Assembly (NCBI GenBank): GCA_036554605.1
Contig: DATBMY010000539.1
Location: 1 to 41,666, forward strand
Source: DATBMY01 sp036554605
Lineage (GTDB): Bacteria; Acidobacteriota; Blastocatellia; UBA7656
Reading direction: 5' to 3'
Length of the DNA stretch: 41,666 nucleotides
The notes under the pieces are model-generated. The model was not told the origin of the DNA. It did not search any database and saw only the letters and a program-made list of their open reading frames with translations. A program made the position numbers and the translations under genes. Below are positions 14,939-23,207 of the stretch, piece by piece. Numbering within the stretch: the stretch's first letter is position 1; every line of letters begins with the position of its first letter.

Positions 14939-16492
14939 TTAGAGCTTCACCGCGCTGATGACGCCGACCCAGTGGTCCGCGCTCATGCGGCCCGCGGCGA
15001 ACTCTGCTATCACGTCAAACACCTGATCGGAAAAACCGCCGATGTTCATTATGTCATCGCGCTCCTTCGCCTGCGTCGTGGAGTACGGCTGTATGTCTAT
15101 GCAGACGAGACGGGCGCGCGGGTTGCGCTGTTTGAACTCGCTCCACTCGGCCATGGTAGCCGTGCCACGGCCGCGACCCGCGTCAACCCACGATTCGTTA
15201 TCCGATACGTAGATGACAAGGTCGCCCCTGGCCTTGCGCCTGTTCAACAGGGCTAGCGGCGCGCTGCAATTCGTGCCGCCGCCCCCTACGGAGGCGAGCT
15301 TCCTCGCGTTCTTCATAATGCGCTCGCCTCCGTGCAACTTTATATCTACAACATCGCACTCGAACGGCAGCACCTCGGCCTCGGGGTTTGCCCTCAGGAC
15401 CGATGCCGCCACCAGCGCCGCCACGTCCACGCAGCGCACCGCCGTCGTCGAGCCGCGCCTGTAGCCGGTCACGGGAGATTGCATAGATCCCGATACGTCC
15501 GGCAGTACATAAACCTTGCCTTCAACCTTCGGCACATTCGAAGTGGCAATCTCCATCGCCTCTTCGAGCGCCTGCCTGACGGCGCGCGGCACCGCTTCGT
15601 CCGCGCTCACATAGGCGGCGAGCAGCTGATAAGGAAAGACGCGCGCCGCCCTTATCGCCTTCGGGTCGCGCAGGCGGCCGGCGATAAGCTCCGTCATACC
15701 GCGCTTCTCAAATACTTTGTGGCGCGCAAACGTGTTCAGGTTCTGTCGCGTCATCTGCCACGTAGCGTTGCGGGCAATCTCGGCCCACTCGCTCGCGCCA
15801 AGCTCGAGCGCCGTAAGCATCTGAAACGGCACGTCGGGAACCGCGCGCGTGGCGCCTCGCTTGAACGCCTCGAAGTCGCGCACGAGTCCGGGGAGCGCAT
15901 CCTCGTCGTGCTGCTTGCCTATCAAGTATCCGAACAGCGACCGGCGGCTCGCGCTACCCGGCTTCGGGTGGACCATCTTTATGATGTCGGCCATCGAAGG
16001 CTGCTGGCCCACGCTTGCCCGGAATACCGATTCATCGTCGCGCGCTTCAAGCCAGCCTCGCACCATGCGCTTCGGGGCAGACCCGAGCGACTTGCGGCCT
16101 ACCGCGCCCGATCTCATTATCTGAACAAAGGTGCGCAGCATTCGGCCGTTGTCGATCACGCGCGGAAAGATCTCGGTGAACAGCTTCCGGTCGCGCACCG
16201 AAAGCAGCGCGCAAAGCAGCGCGGGCATGTCCTTCATAAACCCTCGCTCGCGACAATAAACGGCCGTCAGCGCAAGAAACTCGCCCGACACGCGGTTGGA
16301 TAGCTCAAGCACGGTCTTGAGCTGATCTTCGGCCCTCGCATAGAAGGTCGAGTTCAGGCACCCGGTCGCGGCATACTGCGCAAGCTCCGCCTCGGGCGCA
16401 AACCTGTAGGCCGGCGCGCCCTCTTCGTTTCGCGCGTCCGCGGCCGCAACGAGCCAGCCGCGCAGCGAATGAAACAGATTCCTGTTTGCCAT
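14939..16492 (-). CDS. rsr: Rsr, Ro60-family TROVE/vWA RNA-binding protein
   Basis: A 517-residue Ro60 ortholog. Residues about 1-325 form the HEAT-like TROVE ring that binds misfolded RNA in its hole and Y RNA on its outer face; the conserved RQNLNTFARHKVFEKRGM block is visible. Residues about 326-517 are a von Willebrand A domain with an intact MIDAS, DVSGS (Asp332), and SDNESWVD later. In Deinococcus the ortholog with Y RNA tethers PNPase for structured RNA decay. A GAGGTGA ribosome site lies 6 nt before the ATG. It is the first gene of the unit, behind a sigma-54 promoter and immediately followed by three Y RNA units and rtcB, the rsr-Y RNA-rtcB order known from Salmonella. Confidence 0.94.
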   Translation of the reverse strand: MANRNLFHSLRGWLVAAADARNEEGAPAYRFAPEAELAQYAATGCLNSTFYARAEDQLKTVLELSNRVSGEFLALTAVYCRERGFMKDMPALLCALLSVRDRKLFTEIFPRVIDNGRMLRTFVQIMRSGAVGRKSLGSAPKRMVRGWLEARDDESVFRASVGQQPSMADIIKMVHPKPGSASRRSLFGYLIGKQHDEDALPGLVRDFEAFKRGATRAVPDVPFQMLTALELGASEWAEIARNATWQMTRQNLNTFARHKVFEKRGMTELIAGRLRDPKAIRAARVFPYQLLAAYVSADEAVPRAVRQALEEAMEIATSNVPKVEGKVYVLPDVSGSMQSPVTGYRRGSTTAVRCVDVAALVAASVLRANPEAEVLPFECDVVDIKLHGGERIMKNARKLASVGGGGTNCSAPLALLNRRKARGDLVIYVSDNESWVDAGRGRGTATMAEWSEFKQRNPRARLVCIDIQPYSTTQAKERDDIMNIGGFSDQVFDVIAEFAAGRMSADHWVGVISAVKL

Positions 16493-16540
16493 TGCCGGTC
16501 ACCTCATCTGATCTTTATTCTTCGCGACGTGCGTAACAGT

Positions 16541-16556
16541 CGCACGCGCCGTGCCG
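16541..16556 (-). promoter_or_regulatory. Sigma-54 (-24/-12) promoter of the rsr-rtcB-rtcA unit
   Basis: On the minus strand the sequence is CGGCACGGCGCGTGCG, close to the consensus TGGCACG-N4-TTGCA, with the invariant GG (16555-16554) and GC (16543-16542) at the required spacing. Transcription would begin near 16530, giving a leader of roughly 40 nt before the rsr ATG. The divergent sigma-54 activator rtcR supports this directly. Confidence 0.8.
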
Positions 16557-16620
16557 CGTTTTTGAGACCGGCCCGCGCCAAGGTAAAATCCCTGAGTATA
16601 AAAGAGTTTTGACGAGACGA

Positions 16621-16632
16621 AGAGAAATCTCT
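16621..16632. promoter_or_regulatory. Dyad in the rtcR-rsr gap, possible RtcR enhancer site
   Basis: AGAGAAATCTCT has arms AGAGA/TCTCT and lies about 95 nt upstream of the predicted sigma-54 start, a usual distance for an enhancer-binding protein. Only one copy is evident and the RtcR site sequence is not known to me, so this is a position-based guess. A weak TTGAAG (16645-16650) with TATTGA (16668-16673) may be the rtcR promoter. Confidence 0.3.
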
Positions 16633-16688
16633 ACTATGTCAGGGTTGAAGATTTATAGCATTAACGATATTGATTTAGATTTTATTCT

Positions 16689-18293
16689 ATGACGGAAAAG
16701 GATCAGGTAATCATAGGGTTGCTCGGCCCGTCGCTCGACAACGGGCTTGGGATGGATCGCTGGGAGCGGTGGCGGCCCTCGGTCGCGCTTTGCCAGCACC
16801 AGGATCTTTTGATAAAGCGATTCGAGCTTTTATACGAGCGGAAATTCGGGCGGCTCGCCGAGCAGGTCGCCGACGACATCGCGCACTGCTCGCCCGAAAC
16901 CACGGTGCGCAAAGCGGAGGTGAAATTCGACGACCCGTGGGACTTCGAGCAGGTCTATGGGGCGCTGCACGATTTCGCGCGCGCTTACAGGTTCGACACC
17001 GAGCGCGAGCAATACCTCATACACATCACCACCGGAACGCACGTCGCGCAGATATGCATGTTCTTGCTCACCGAGTCGCGCTACTTTCCGGCGAAGCTCA
17101 TACAGACGTCGCCGCCCGACCGGCGCGACAAAAAAGGGGCGGGCCGTTTCGAGATCATCGATCTCGACCTGTCGAAGTACGACCGCATAGCGTCACGCTT
17201 CCAGCAGGAGCAGCGCGAGGCGTTGCAGTTTCTCAAGTCGGGCATAGAGACGCGCAATCCGGGTTTCAACCAGCTTATAAGCCGGGTCGAGCAGGTAGCC
17301 ATAAATTCCGCCGACCCGGTCTTGCTGATGGGGCCCACGGGCGCGGGCAAATCCCGCCTCGCGCGTCGCATATATGAGCTCAAGCGCGCGCGCCATCAGG
17401 TGAAGGGCGAGTTCGTCGAGGTCAACTGCGCCACCCTGCGCGGAGACGGCGCGATGTCGGCGCTGTTCGGGCACGTGAAGGGATCATTTACGGGAGCGGT
17501 GCGCGACCGCGCCGGGCACCTGCGCGCCGCCGACAACGGGCTTCTCTTTCTTGATGAGATCGGCAGCCTCGGCCTCGACGAGCAGGCGATGCTGCTTCGC
17601 GCGCTCGAAGACAAGAGCTTCTTTCCGCTCGGCGGCGACCGCCAGGTCCGTAGCGATTTTCAGCTGGTCGCCGGGACCAACAGCGACCTCGCCGTAGCGG
17701 TTCGCGATGGACGATTCAGAGAGGATTTGCTCGCGCGAATAAACCTCTGGACGTTTCGGCTGCCGGGGCTGCGCGAGCGCATCGAGGATATAGAGCCGAA
17801 CCTTCAATACGAGCTTGACGAGTACGCCCGCCGCGCCGGCAAGCAGGTGACCTTCAGCCGCGAGGCGCGCGAAAAGTTTCTGAGGTTCGCCGCCTCGCAC
17901 GAAGCGCGGTGGTCGGGCAATTTTCGCGACCTCAACGGCGCGATCATTCGCATGGCGACGCTCGCGCCCGGCGGGAGAATTTCGATTGAAGTGGTCGAAG
18001 AAGAGATAGCGCGGCTGCGCCTGGCATGGCAAACTCAATCGGCGGGCGAGGGCGGCGACCTCGTCGAGCGAATCGTCGGACGCGAGCGGGCCGAAGAGAT
18101 CGATTATTTCGACCGCTTGCAGCTCGCCTCGGTGCTGAAGGTATGCCGCGAGTCGCGCTCGCTTTCCGACGCGGGCCGCGCGCTCTTTACGGCGTCGCGC
18201 GGGCGCAAGAAGAGCGTCAACGATGCCGACCGCTTGAGAAAATATCTGATGCGGTTCGGGCTCGAATGGCGACAGCTTAAAGATATGCTTTGA
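16689..18293 (+). CDS. rtcR: RtcR, sigma-54-dependent activator of the RNA-repair operon
   Basis: A 534-residue enhancer-binding protein strongly resembling E. coli RtcR over its whole length. Residues 1-185 are the RtcR sensor domain, CARF-related, with WDFEQVYGALHDFARAY and YLIHITTGTHVAQIC; it is thought to sense an RNA end or cyclic-phosphate signal and release the ATPase. The AAA+ domain has Walker A GPTGAGKS (215-222), a GSFTGA loop (265-270; Ser replaces the usual Ala of GAFTGA) and Walker B LLFLDEIG (285-292). The C-terminus has a Fis-like helix-turn-helix (LASVLKVCRESRSLSDAGRA). It is divergent from rsr and regulates the sigma-54 promoter between them. There is no obvious ribosome site before the ATG. 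Confidence 0.95.
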   Translation: MTEKDQVIIGLLGPSLDNGLGMDRWERWRPSVALCQHQDLLIKRFELLYERKFGRLAEQVADDIAHCSPETTVRKAEVKFDDPWDFEQVYGALHDFARAYRFDTEREQYLIHITTGTHVAQICMFLLTESRYFPAKLIQTSPPDRRDKKGAGRFEIIDLDLSKYDRIASRFQQEQREALQFLKSGIETRNPGFNQLISRVEQVAINSADPVLLMGPTGAGKSRLARRIYELKRARHQVKGEFVEVNCATLRGDGAMSALFGHVKGSFTGAVRDRAGHLRAADNGLLFLDEIGSLGLDEQAMLLRALEDKSFFPLGGDRQVRSDFQLVAGTNSDLAVAVRDGRFREDLLARINLWTFRLPGLRERIEDIEPNLQYELDEYARRAGKQVTFSREAREKFLRFAASHEARWSGNFRDLNGAIIRMATLAPGGRISIEVVEEEIARLRLAWQTQSAGEGGDLVERIVGRERAEEIDYFDRLQLASVLKVCRESRSLSDAGRALFTASRGRKKSVNDADRLRKYLMRFGLEWRQLKDML

Positions 18294-18313
18294 AGAGAAG
18301 AAAGGAGCGACGC

Positions 18314-20455
18314 TTGAAACACGCGCTTGCCGTTTTCAATATCGCAATCATGCTGCTGGCACCGGGCGCGGCAATCCACTCTCAGGGCTCGCGCGCGGCC
18401 GCCCCGCCCGGCACGGACCTCTTTCTGGTCGGGTTTTCCGAGGCGGGCGGCAGGCTCTCGTTCGGCGCGCCCAAAAATATCACCGCCCGGCCCGGCTACG
18501 ACAACCAGCCCTCCTTTATGCCGACAGGTCTCGCGCTGATTTACACCTCCATGCGCGAGGGCAACCAGGCGGACATATACAGGTACGATATAAGGACCGG
18601 GACGACGACGCGCGTGACAGGGACGAACGAAAGCGAGTATTCACCGACCGTCACGCCCGACGGCAAGCACATATCGGTCATACGCGTCGAGAAAGATTCC
18701 ACGCAGCGGCTCTGGCGATTCCCGCTCGGCGGCGGCGAGCCGAGCCTCGTGCTTGAGAATATAAAACCGGTCGGGTATCACGCCTGGGCCGGAGCGGATA
18801 AGCTGGTGCTTTTCGTGCTCGGCTCGCCCAACACGTTGCAGCTTGTCGATGTCGCGACCGGCCGGGCCGAGATCGTCGCTTCAAACGTAGGCCGCTCGCT
18901 GCATCGTATGCCGAGCAGCAAGAACGTGAGCTTTGTTCATAAGCAAGCGGCCGGTGAATGGGTAATCAAAGAGCTGGACGTTGCGACTAAGAAGATCACC
19001 CCCGTAATCAAGACGCTGCCGGGAAGCGAAGATTACGTCTGGACCCCGGCGGGCGATTTGATTATGGCCGCGGGCGCGCGGCTTTATAAATTTACCCCCG
19101 GCCGCGACCGCGAGTGGCGGATGGCCGCCGATTTTTCCAGCCGGGGTATAAATGAAATCACTCGTCTTGCCGTAAACCCTCGCGGCAACCGGCTCGCATT
19201 CGTCGCGAGCGAGCGGCGCGCCGACGCGCTGGCGGAGATGAACCAGATAGCCGAGCGATATGTGAAACTCGCTTTGGGAGTAGGCCAGCACGACTCGGAT
19301 TATGTCGACGCTTACTATGGCCCGCCCGAATGGCAGCAGGAAGCGAAGGCGAATAAAGAATCGCTTGACGACATAAAGCAGGCGGCAGACTCTTTGATTG
19401 CGCGGCTCGGCAGGCTCGACACATCGCGCGACGAAGAGATGACGCGGCTGCGCCATCAATACCTGCTCAAACAGCTTCAGGCGCTTGCGGTGCGCGTCGA
19501 TATGCTCAAGGGGCGAAAGCTCACCTTTGATGAAGAATCGCTCGCGCTTTATGACGCGGTCGCGCCGCAGCTTTCCGAGGCCCATTTTAAGAGAATACTC
19601 GCGCGGCTCGAAAAGATGTTGCCGGGCGAGGGCGCGCTTGCCGAGCGGGTCGAGCGCTACAAGCGAGATTTCATCATACCGAAAGAGAAGCTCGACTCAG
19701 TCTTCAAAGCGGCCATAGAAGAGGCCCGCGCGCGCACGCGCCGCCACATAGAGCTTCCGGCGCGCGAGACGTTCGAGCTTGAGTACGTGACCGGTAAATC
19801 CTGGAGCGGCTACAACTGGTATAAGGGCAACAGCCACAGCCTGATTCAGATCAACACGGACCTGCCTATATTCATCGACCGCGCGATTGATCTGGCCTGC
19901 CACGAAGGCTACCCCGGTCATCACGTCTATAACGTGCTGCTCGAACAGCATATGGTGAAGGGCCGCAACTGGGTAGAGTTTTCGGTATATCCGCTATTCA
20001 GCCCTCAATCGCTTATCGCGGAAGGAAGCGCGAACTACGGTATAGAAGTCGCATTTCCCGGCGCCGAGCGCATAGCGTATGAAAAGCGCGTTCTTTTCCC
20101 GCTTGCGGGAATTGACCCGGCTAAAGCGGACCGGTATTACAGGGTGCAGGCGGCGCTTGCGGAGTTGAACTATGCGGGCAACGAAGCGGCGCGCCGCTAT
20201 TTGAACGGCGAGATCACGCGCGAGCAGGCGGCCGACTGGCTGGTCCGCTACACGCTCGTCTCGCGCGAGCGCGCCGCTCAGCGCGTGCGTTTCTTCGATC
20301 AGTACCGCAGCTACGTTATCAATTATAATCTGGGGCTTGACCTCGTGCGACGTTACATCGAGCGAAGAGGCGGGACAAGCGCGCGGCCCGCGAAGCGCTG
20401 GGAGGAGTTCAAAAAACTGCTCTCCTCGCCGCGGCTGCCCTCGGGATTGAAATAG
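18314..20455 (+). CDS. Secreted TolB-like propeller fused to DUF885-like metallopeptidase
   Basis: About 713 residues. The TTG at 18314 is preferred because AAGGAG lies 6 nt before it and a signal peptide follows (ALAVFNIAIMLLAPGAAIHS); the frame also opens at a TTG at 18290 inside the rtcR end. Residues about 45-300 are WD40/TolB-like blades (QPSFMPTGLALIYTSMREG, YSPTVTPDGKHISVIR). Residues about 310-700 are helical with HEGYPGHH (530-537), the HExxxGHH zinc motif of DUF885 peptidases, and a downstream EGSANYG that could supply a third ligand. Neither substrate nor the value of the fusion is known. It follows rtcR by 20 nt and could be read through from it, though the products seem unrelated. 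Confidence 0.78.
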   Translation: MKHALAVFNIAIMLLAPGAAIHSQGSRAAAPPGTDLFLVGFSEAGGRLSFGAPKNITARPGYDNQPSFMPTGLALIYTSMREGNQADIYRYDIRTGTTTRVTGTNESEYSPTVTPDGKHISVIRVEKDSTQRLWRFPLGGGEPSLVLENIKPVGYHAWAGADKLVLFVLGSPNTLQLVDVATGRAEIVASNVGRSLHRMPSSKNVSFVHKQAAGEWVIKELDVATKKITPVIKTLPGSEDYVWTPAGDLIMAAGARLYKFTPGRDREWRMAADFSSRGINEITRLAVNPRGNRLAFVASERRADALAEMNQIAERYVKLALGVGQHDSDYVDAYYGPPEWQQEAKANKESLDDIKQAADSLIARLGRLDTSRDEEMTRLRHQYLLKQLQALAVRVDMLKGRKLTFDEESLALYDAVAPQLSEAHFKRILARLEKMLPGEGALAERVERYKRDFIIPKEKLDSVFKAAIEEARARTRRHIELPARETFELEYVTGKSWSGYNWYKGNSHSLIQINTDLPIFIDRAIDLACHEGYPGHHVYNVLLEQHMVKGRNWVEFSVYPLFSPQSLIAEGSANYGIEVAFPGAERIAYEKRVLFPLAGIDPAKADRYYRVQAALAELNYAGNEAARRYLNGEITREQAADWLVRYTLVSRERAAQRVRFFDQYRSYVINYNLGLDLVRRYIERRGGTSARPAKRWEEFKKLLSSPRLPSGLK

Positions 20456-20530
20456 CGACTTGACAGTATTTCGAGCGGCAGTAAAAAATCGAATGGCAGT
20501 GCCCTAGATTTAAACCGGCAGAGCAAGCAA

Positions 20531-21622
20531 ATGAAACCAACCAGAGACGCTGATATGCAAGCAAAGATCGAACCTGCGCGCGAGAAGCTCGATGCCTGGA
20601 CCAGAGAAGTTGTCCAGTGGCATTTCGACCCTGAAACCGGCACGCCCTTCTGGCTTGAGTTCGCCAAAGGGCTTGATTTCGACCCGCGCCGCGAGATTCA
20701 AAGTTACGCTGATCTGGGCAAGCTCGGCCCGTTTCAGGACGAGTGGCTACGCGGCGGCCCGGTGCGCCGGTGGGTGCCTCGCGGCTATACGGGCCGGCCC
20801 GTTTACGTATTCGAGACCGGGGGCAGCACCGGCGTCCCGAAGTCCAGAATCAACATAGAGGATTTCCGCATAGATTATTCGCTGTTCAGCGAAACGCTCC
20901 CGGACGAGTATTTCCCGAAAGGCTCGGACTGGCTGATGCTCGGTCCTTCGGGACCGCGAAGGCTAAGGCTTTCGGTCGAGCATCTGGCGCAGCACCGCGG
21001 CGGCATAAGTTTTTGCGTCGACCTCGATCCGCGATGGGTCATAAAGCTCATCAAGTGGGGCCAGATCGATATGGTCGAAAAATACAAGCAGCACGTCATC
21101 GAGCAGGGGCTCACGCTGTTGAGGGCGCACGAAAACATACAATGCCTTTTCACCACGCCCAAGCTGCTCGAAGCCCTTTGCGAGAAAGTCTCGCTCCGCC
21201 GCATGGGCATAAAGGGCGTCTTCTGCGGCGGCACGGAGATGACCCCGCAGTTTCATCGCTTCGCGGTCGAGGAGTTGCTCGACGGCGTCTATTTCGCGCC
21301 GACCTACGGCAATACGCTCATGGGGCTTGCGACGCACAAGCCGCCCACGCCCGAAGATAATTACGCGATCATTTATTACCCCCCGTCGCCGCGCGCGATG
21401 ATAGAGGTGGTCGATCCGGACAACCCTGATCGCGTGGTCGAATACGGCGCGACGGGTCGCGTGCGGCTAACGACGCTCACCAAAGAGTTCTTCATGCCGC
21501 GCTTTCTCGAACGCGACGAGGCCGAGCGCGAGCCTCCGTGCGACCTTTACCCGTGGGACGGGGTCCGCAATGTCCGGCCCTTCTCCCGCTTCCAGACAAC
21601 CGTAGTAGAAGGAGTCTACTAA
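20531..21622 (+). CDS. ANL-superfamily adenylating enzyme, EhpF-like
   Basis: A 363-residue protein of the acyl-adenylate (ANL) superfamily, shorter than classical acyl-CoA ligases. The AMP-binding loop is ETGGSTGVPKS (95-105), followed by GVFCGGTEMTPQF and FAPTYGNTLMG, the adenine-pocket region. The C-terminal small domain is reduced. It most resembles the phenazine-pathway protein EhpF, which activates a carboxyl group without a full CoA-transfer domain, although here the substrate is unknown. The next gene, an aldehyde-dehydrogenase-type reductase, makes the pair look like a two-protein carboxylate-to-aldehyde module. An in-frame ATG at 20555 is a possible alternative start. Confidence 0.72.
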   Translation: MKPTRDADMQAKIEPAREKLDAWTREVVQWHFDPETGTPFWLEFAKGLDFDPRREIQSYADLGKLGPFQDEWLRGGPVRRWVPRGYTGRPVYVFETGGSTGVPKSRINIEDFRIDYSLFSETLPDEYFPKGSDWLMLGPSGPRRLRLSVEHLAQHRGGISFCVDLDPRWVIKLIKWGQIDMVEKYKQHVIEQGLTLLRAHENIQCLFTTPKLLEALCEKVSLRRMGIKGVFCGGTEMTPQFHRFAVEELLDGVYFAPTYGNTLMGLATHKPPTPEDNYAIIYYPPSPRAMIEVVDPDNPDRVVEYGATGRVRLTTLTKEFFMPRFLERDEAEREPPCDLYPWDGVRNVRPFSRFQTTVVEGVY

Positions 21623-21655
21623 TCTCAGATTTGCAATCTCAGATTTGAAATCCAA
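21622..21655. repeat. Short AT-rich direct repeat related to other intergenic repeats
   Basis: AATCTCAGATTTG occurs twice in tandem, with the second copy running into TGAAATCC. The same AGATTTGAA word recurs in the cores of the larger inverted repeats at 23072-23200 and 31244-31355, suggesting a partial copy of that family. Confidence 0.4.
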
Positions 21656-21659
21656 ACTT

Positions 21660-23090
21660 ATGCTTCACATACCGATCTTGAGAAAAGGCGAGCCCTACCG
21701 GAGTCTCGACGTTGCGCGCGTCCCGCATCATCGCACGCGCGAGCCATTTGTCGAAATAAGCCAGGCAAACAGCGGTCTTGTGCGCCGCGACCTGCTCGAC
21801 CAGCAGACGGCGCGCGACGCGCTCGCGCGCTTTACGGTCGCCGAGCTTATTGATATATGCAAACGCGCGGGCGAGCATTTCCTCAACGACGCGCTGCCTA
21901 TAGGCGACCACGATCAATTGCCGGACGATTACGTCGAGCAGGTGTCGGCCACGACCGGCCTCCCCTACGCGCTCGCGCGAAAAAACATGCGCAAGATTTA
22001 CAACATGTTCGTCGAGATGCAAAGCGTGCTCGAAGGGCTCACGCGCGGTCTCGACCTTTCGGTGCTCGACCGCGGATACGGCGAGGCGGGCGGCCACGCG
22101 CTGAGCTTTTACCCTCGCGCGCTTTCGCTCGGCGTGGTGCTGCCGAGCAATTCGCCGGGGGTCCATTCGTTGTGGATACCGGCCATCGCGCTCAAGACCC
22201 CGCTCGTGCTAAAGCCCGGCAGCGCAGAGCCGTGGACGCCTTATCGAATAATCCAGGCGCTCGTGCGCGCGGGCTGTCCTCGCGAGGCGCTCAGCTATTA
22301 CCCGGCCGACCACGCGGCGGCGGGCGAGATACTGCGTCACTGCGGTCGCGGGATGTGGTTTGGCGACGTGTCGTCGGTAGGCAAGTGGGCGGGCGATCCT
22401 CGAATAGAGCTGCACGGGCCCGGCTACAGCAAGGTGGTCATAGGCGAAGACCTGGCCGATGATTGGGAGAAGTACCTCGATGTAATCGAGGCATCGATCG
22501 TTGAAAACGGCGGCCGCTCCTGCATCAACGCCTCGGGCGTCTGGGTCACGCGCCACGCGAAAGAGATAGCCGAGGCGCTGGGCAAAAGGCTTGCCGCCAT
22601 CACACCCCGCGCGTCCGATGATACGGATGCGCGGATCGCGCCGTTCGCCGACCCGAATGTCGCCCGGCGAATCTCGCAGTTGATCGATCAGGGACTCGCG
22701 GAGGAAGGCGCGCGCGATGTGACGGGGGCTTATCGCGACGGCGAGCGGCTTGTAGAGTGGCAGGGCTGTTCTTATCTGCTGCCGACAATCGTTTATTGCG
22801 AGCGGCCGGACCACCCGCTCGCCAATAGGGAATTCCTTTTTCCTTATGCGAGCGTCGTCGAGGTCGCGCCCGCCGAGTTGCCAAAGATACTGGGGTCGAG
22901 CCTCGTAGTGAGCGCGATAACGTCTGACCGGGACTTGATACGCCGCATGGTCAGCTCTCCGCACGTCGACCGGCTCAACATCGGCGCGGTGGCTACAAAC
23001 CAGGTAAGCTGGGACCAGCCGCACGAAGGGAATCTCTTTGAACATTTATATGCTCGCAGAGCGTTCCATGCTCAGGGGTCGGGGGTCTGA
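21660..23090 (+). CDS. Aldehyde-dehydrogenase-family acyl reductase, EhpG-like
   Basis: About 476 residues of the ALDH/LuxC-like superfamily. VVLPSNSPGVHSLWIPAIAL and LVLKPGSAEPWTP belong to the NAD(P)-binding region, and the catalytic Cys288 lies in NGGRSCINASGV. Together with the preceding EhpF-like enzyme it could reduce an activated carboxylate to an aldehyde. The ATG at 21660 is chosen over a TTG at 21645 that falls inside a repeat. The last five or six codons run into an intergenic inverted repeat, so the normal C-terminus may have been altered by repeat insertion. Confidence 0.72.
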   Translation: MLHIPILRKGEPYRSLDVARVPHHRTREPFVEISQANSGLVRRDLLDQQTARDALARFTVAELIDICKRAGEHFLNDALPIGDHDQLPDDYVEQVSATTGLPYALARKNMRKIYNMFVEMQSVLEGLTRGLDLSVLDRGYGEAGGHALSFYPRALSLGVVLPSNSPGVHSLWIPAIALKTPLVLKPGSAEPWTPYRIIQALVRAGCPREALSYYPADHAAAGEILRHCGRGMWFGDVSSVGKWAGDPRIELHGPGYSKVVIGEDLADDWEKYLDVIEASIVENGGRSCINASGVWVTRHAKEIAEALGKRLAAITPRASDDTDARIAPFADPNVARRISQLIDQGLAEEGARDVTGAYRDGERLVEWQGCSYLLPTIVYCERPDHPLANREFLFPYASVVEVAPAELPKILGSSLVVSAITSDRDLIRRMVSSPHVDRLNIGAVATNQVSWDQPHEGNLFEHLYARRAFHAQGSGV

Positions 23091-23200
23091 AGTCAGGGGC
23101 AAGGGATTCTTTGTGGGAGAGCCTCTGAGATTTGAATCGGCATATTTGGACTTTGAAGTTAAGGATGCTCTGACCTCTGACTCCCGGCCCCTGTCCCCTG
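23072..23200. repeat. Dispersed inverted repeat, copy A
   Basis: Left arm near 23072-23104 (TCAGGGGTCGGGGGTC, then GTCAGGGGC) and right arm near 23171-23200 (CTCCCGGCCCCTGTCCCCTG) are imperfectly complementary around an AT-rich core with AGATTTGAA and CATATTTGGA. It fills the gap before the glycosyltransferase and supplies the end of the previous coding frame. A related element is at 31244-31355. Confidence 0.6.
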
Positions 23201-23207
23201 TAATGTT

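Noticed and set aside
16689..17245. A CRISPR link, because the RtcR sensor is CARF-related.
   Set aside because: There are no regularly spaced direct repeats or cas genes in the window; RtcR is a known RNA-repair regulator.
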